Assembly (NCBI GenBank): GCA_902803185.1 | Contig: CADCOV010000054.1 | Span: 1-7,238, forward strand | Source: an uncultured Eubacteriales bacterium | GTDB lineage: Bacteria; Bacillota; Clostridia; Peptostreptococcales; Anaerovoracaceae | Reading direction: 5' to 3' | Length of the DNA: 7,238 bases | Shown here: piece by piece, positions 5,390-7,238 of the stretch | How the letters are laid out: the number at the start of each line of letters is the position of its first letter | How positions within the stretch are numbered: the stretch's first letter is position 1 | Made by a program: the position numbers and the translations under genes | Notes under the pieces: model-generated | Database searches by the model: none | What the model saw: only the letters and a program-made list of their open reading frames with translations | Told to the model about the DNA's origin: nothing

Positions 5390-5418
5390 ATTATAACGGT
5401 ATACCGTAACAATGGCAA
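5390..5418 (-). promoter_or_regulatory. Promoter of the regulator-nucleotidyltransferase operon
   Basis: On the minus strand, TTGCCA (5413-5418), a 17-bp spacer and a perfect TATAAT (5390-5395) form the best promoter in the window. The start is expected near 5383, giving a leader of about 15 nt with the GGGAGG ribosome binding site. Confidence 0.7.
5396..5407. promoter_or_regulatory. Perfect 12-bp palindrome, putative autoregulatory operator
   Basis: ACGGTATACCGT is its own reverse complement and fills the spacer between -35 and -10, touching the -10. A dimeric repressor bound here would block RNA polymerase. The helix-turn-helix protein encoded just downstream is the natural candidate ligand. 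Confidence 0.6.
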
Positions 5419-5419
5419 C

Positions 5420-5450
5420 AAAAAACTGCCGGATCACGTATGCGGCGGCA
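5420..5450 (-). terminator. Weak intrinsic terminator after the amidohydrolase gene
   Basis: On the minus strand TGCCG (5446-5450) can pair with CGGCA (5427-5431), followed by G and six T (5420-5425). The stem is only 5 bp with a 14-nt loop, so read-through into the regulator operon is likely. Confidence 0.35.
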
Positions 5451-5461
5451 TAAGGAGTTCT

Positions 5462-7177
5462 TCATCGGCGCCAGATGCTTTCGCCTCCGACGATGGTCTC
5501 GAGGACGGAGATATCTTTGATCTCTTCGACCGGACAGGAGAGGGGATCCCGATCCAGGATCACGAGATCGGCCAGCTTTCCCGGCTCCAGACTGCCCTTG
5601 CACCAGTCCTCCCCGTTCTGGCGCGCGGCATAGAGGGTGTTGGCGAGCAGGGCTTGATAAGGAGTGATGCGTTCCTCCGGCCCAAGCAGGCGGCCGGAGG
5701 CGGTCCTCCTCGTCAGGGATGACCAGATCGAGAAGAGGGGATCCATCGGTTCCACCGGCGTATCCTGGTGCATGGTAGCGGGAAGCCCCCTGCGGAAGGC
5801 GGTGCCGATCGGATCGAGGCGGCAGGCCCGCGCAGGGCCCAGGAGCCGTTCGTAGAGGCGGTCCCCGCTGTAGTAGATGTTGGCGCAGAAGAAGGAAGGG
5901 GTGAGGCAGAGTTCCTCCATGGCGTCGAACTGCTCCTCCCGGACCAGCTGGGCGTGGAGCAGGATGAGATGCTGCCGGCCCTTCGGATCCCGCTCCCGCA
6001 CGGCCCGGTAGGCGGCGATGCAGCTGTCCAGGGCGGCGTCGCCGTTGGCGTGGATGAACATGTTGAAGCCGGCCCCCGTCACCCGCTTCACCGTGGCAGC
6101 GATCGCTTCATCGCTCAGGACGGCGGTCCCGGTGTAATCCGGCGCGTGTCCTTCGATCGCCATGTGATAAGGGGCGCTGAGGCGGGCGGTCCCGATGTTC
6201 ATGGCGCCATCCGCGAAGATCTTCCCGCCGCCGATGGTGATCCGGTGCCCGCCCTCTCGTTCTGCGGGGATCGGAAGGGAGCCCCACCGCCGCAGGGAGA
6301 CGTCGATGATCTCCCGATCTGCCGAATCGGCGCGATCCAGCAAAGCCTGATGCTCCTGCAGCAAGTCCTCCGGCCGCATCCACAGGACAGCCCGCTGCTT
6401 CAGGGCGCCGCGGGACACAGCCTCCCGGAACAGGCCGAGGTCGGCGTCAGATCCTTCGTTGACGGTGGTGACGCCTTTGGCAGCGTAGAGGAGGCTCTCC
6501 TGCTCGATGGCTTTGAAGAGCCGCTCCGGCGTCTCGATCCGCTGCAGCCTGCCGGTGTCCCAGATGCCGTAGGCTGCGTTTTCGATGAGGAGACCGTTCG
6601 GTTCCCCGTCCGCATCTCGGCCGATGGCGCCGCCCTCCGGGTCCGGCGTATCCCTCGTGATGCCGAGGAGCTCCAGTGCCCGGCTGTTCAGCACGGACAT
6701 GGACCCGGTGAAGAAGGAAACGATGACCGGCCGGTCCGTGGAGACCCGGTCCAGATCCCGGCGGGTCGGATGGCGGTGCTCGGCGATGGTGTCAGGGTCG
6801 TAGCCACTCCCCAGGACCGGTGCGTCCGGGTCCAGCTTTGCCATATGGCGGCGCAGGGCGTCGATATAGTCGTCGATGGAGGTCATCCGGCCCAGCGGTC
6901 TTCCGTGGAGGTCGCAGTAGAAGGCGGAGAGCCGGGCGGCGTCCAGGAAGTGGCTGTGGGCGTCGTAGAAGCCGGGCAGCAGCGCGGCCCCCTTCAGATC
7001 GATCTCGGCGGCGTTCGAACCTGCGGCGGCCCGGACCTCCTCCAGAGAGCCGAGCGCCAGGATGCGTTCCCCCTTGACCGCCAGGGCTTCCGGCAGAGCG
7101 TCGGGAGACGGCTGTGCTGCGGAGGTCATCGGCAGGATCCTGCCGCCGTGGTAGATCGTGGTCTCTGGTCTGTTCAT
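5462..7177 (-). CDS. YtcJ-type metal-dependent amidohydrolase (Amidohydro_3)
   Basis: The 571-residue protein has the length and full motif set of the YtcJ branch of the amidohydrolase superfamily, cytosolic enzymes that hydrolyse amide or related bonds. DAHSH (72-76) gives the metal-binding H74 and H76, in the PGFYDAHSH context after an N-terminal beta segment. GGGKIFADG (316-324) carries the lysine K319 expected to bridge the metals. IHANGD (375-380) and LLHAQLV (406-412) supply H376 and H408. HQDTPVEPMDP (470-480) supplies the catalytic D472. The C-terminus has the usual GSLEPGKLADLVILDRDPL. No signal peptide is seen. The start ATG has AAGGAG (7183-7188) 5 nt upstream and overlaps the preceding gene's stop by 4 nt (ATGA). 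The substrate is unknown; members act on N-acyl amino acids, formamides and others. The upstream membrane-protein tail may mark a linked transporter. Confidence 0.9.
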   Translation of the reverse strand: MNRPETTIYHGGRILPMTSAAQPSPDALPEALAVKGERILALGSLEEVRAAAGSNAAEIDLKGAALLPGFYDAHSHFLDAARLSAFYCDLHGRPLGRMTSIDDYIDALRRHMAKLDPDAPVLGSGYDPDTIAEHRHPTRRDLDRVSTDRPVIVSFFTGSMSVLNSRALELLGITRDTPDPEGGAIGRDADGEPNGLLIENAAYGIWDTGRLQRIETPERLFKAIEQESLLYAAKGVTTVNEGSDADLGLFREAVSRGALKQRAVLWMRPEDLLQEHQALLDRADSADREIIDVSLRRWGSLPIPAEREGGHRITIGGGKIFADGAMNIGTARLSAPYHMAIEGHAPDYTGTAVLSDEAIAATVKRVTGAGFNMFIHANGDAALDSCIAAYRAVRERDPKGRQHLILLHAQLVREEQFDAMEELCLTPSFFCANIYYSGDRLYERLLGPARACRLDPIGTAFRRGLPATMHQDTPVEPMDPLFSIWSSLTRRTASGRLLGPEERITPYQALLANTLYAARQNGEDWCKGSLEPGKLADLVILDRDPLSCPVEEIKDISVLETIVGGESIWRR

Positions 7178-7238
7178 GGGGTCTCCTTCCGAGCCCGCCG
7201 GGTCCTGATGTTTTTGATGACGACGAGGGCGATGATCA
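7174..7238 (-). CDS. 3' end of an upstream gene, probably a membrane protein
   Basis: From the right edge a frame reads IIALVVIKNIRTRRARKETP, then TGA at 7174-7176, overlapping the amidohydrolase ATG by 4 nt. A hydrophobic run followed by a basic tail is typical of the last membrane helix and cytoplasmic end of a membrane protein such as a transporter. With only 20 residues visible, no family can be named. The overlap implies one transcript and translational coupling. Confidence 0.5.
   Translation of the reverse strand, partial: IIALVVIKNIRTRRARKETP

Noticed and set aside
5369..5437. Upstream extension of the helix-turn-helix gene to 5437
   Set aside because: It would run through the promoter and palindrome. 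The ATG at 5368 has a strong ribosome binding site and begins exactly at the helix-turn-helix domain.
1..7238. CRISPR arrays, tRNA genes and insertion sequences
   Set aside because: No spaced direct repeats, no cloverleaf-like segment and no transposase motif were seen on either strand.

Overview
The window looks like a chromosomal segment from a GC-rich Clostridia-type member of the Bacillota, probably an anaerobe. This is an inference. It rests on strong AGGAGG-type ribosome binding sites, sigma-A-like promoters, an Orr-type racemase typical of amino-acid-fermenting clostridia, a membrane-anchored VanY-type carboxypeptidase with an Ig-like stalk, and a CvpA protein. I cannot name a genus.

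Left part (1-2061). An ornithine/alanine racemase-family gene, cut by the left edge, runs rightward. It meets a leftward LysR regulator gene with only 3 nt between the stop codons. The 288-nt gap upstream of lysR is AT-rich and dense with signals. It holds two back-to-back promoters with overlapping -35 boxes, a small inverted repeat at the lysR start point, and a rightward unit of about 140 nt (~1861-2001). That unit has three stem-loops, one with a C-rich loop, and ends in a very long hairpin plus U-tract. I read it as a candidate small RNA or attenuated leader. A 34-codon ORF with a good Shine-Dalgarno starts inside the terminator hairpin and ends 3 nt before the next gene.

Middle (2062-4053). 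A membrane-anchored D,D-carboxypeptidase of the VanY/M15 type has its own extended -10 promoter. It shares a bidirectional terminator with a convergent cvpA gene. The cvpA promoter is placed so that transcription should begin at or next to the ATG, which suggests a leaderless mRNA.

Right-centre (4075-5418, leftward). This is a two-gene module of lower GC than its flanks. An XRE-type helix-turn-helix regulator, with a perfect 12-bp palindrome between its -35 and -10, overlaps by 11 nt a nucleotidyltransferase gene resembling the DUF6036/AbiEii toxin-like group. The nucleotidyltransferase is broken. Its natural frame opens at 4809, hits TAA after 24 codons, and resumes in the same frame with a family-like sequence. 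The first Asp of the catalytic DxD is also Ala. It therefore looks like a toxin-antitoxin-like locus in which the toxin has been disarmed and the regulator and operator kept.

Right edge (5462-7238, leftward). A YtcJ-type metal-dependent amidohydrolase is coupled by a 4-nt ATGA overlap to an upstream gene. Only the last 20 codons of that gene are visible, and they look like the end of a membrane protein.

No tRNA, rRNA, CRISPR array, insertion sequence or origin was seen.
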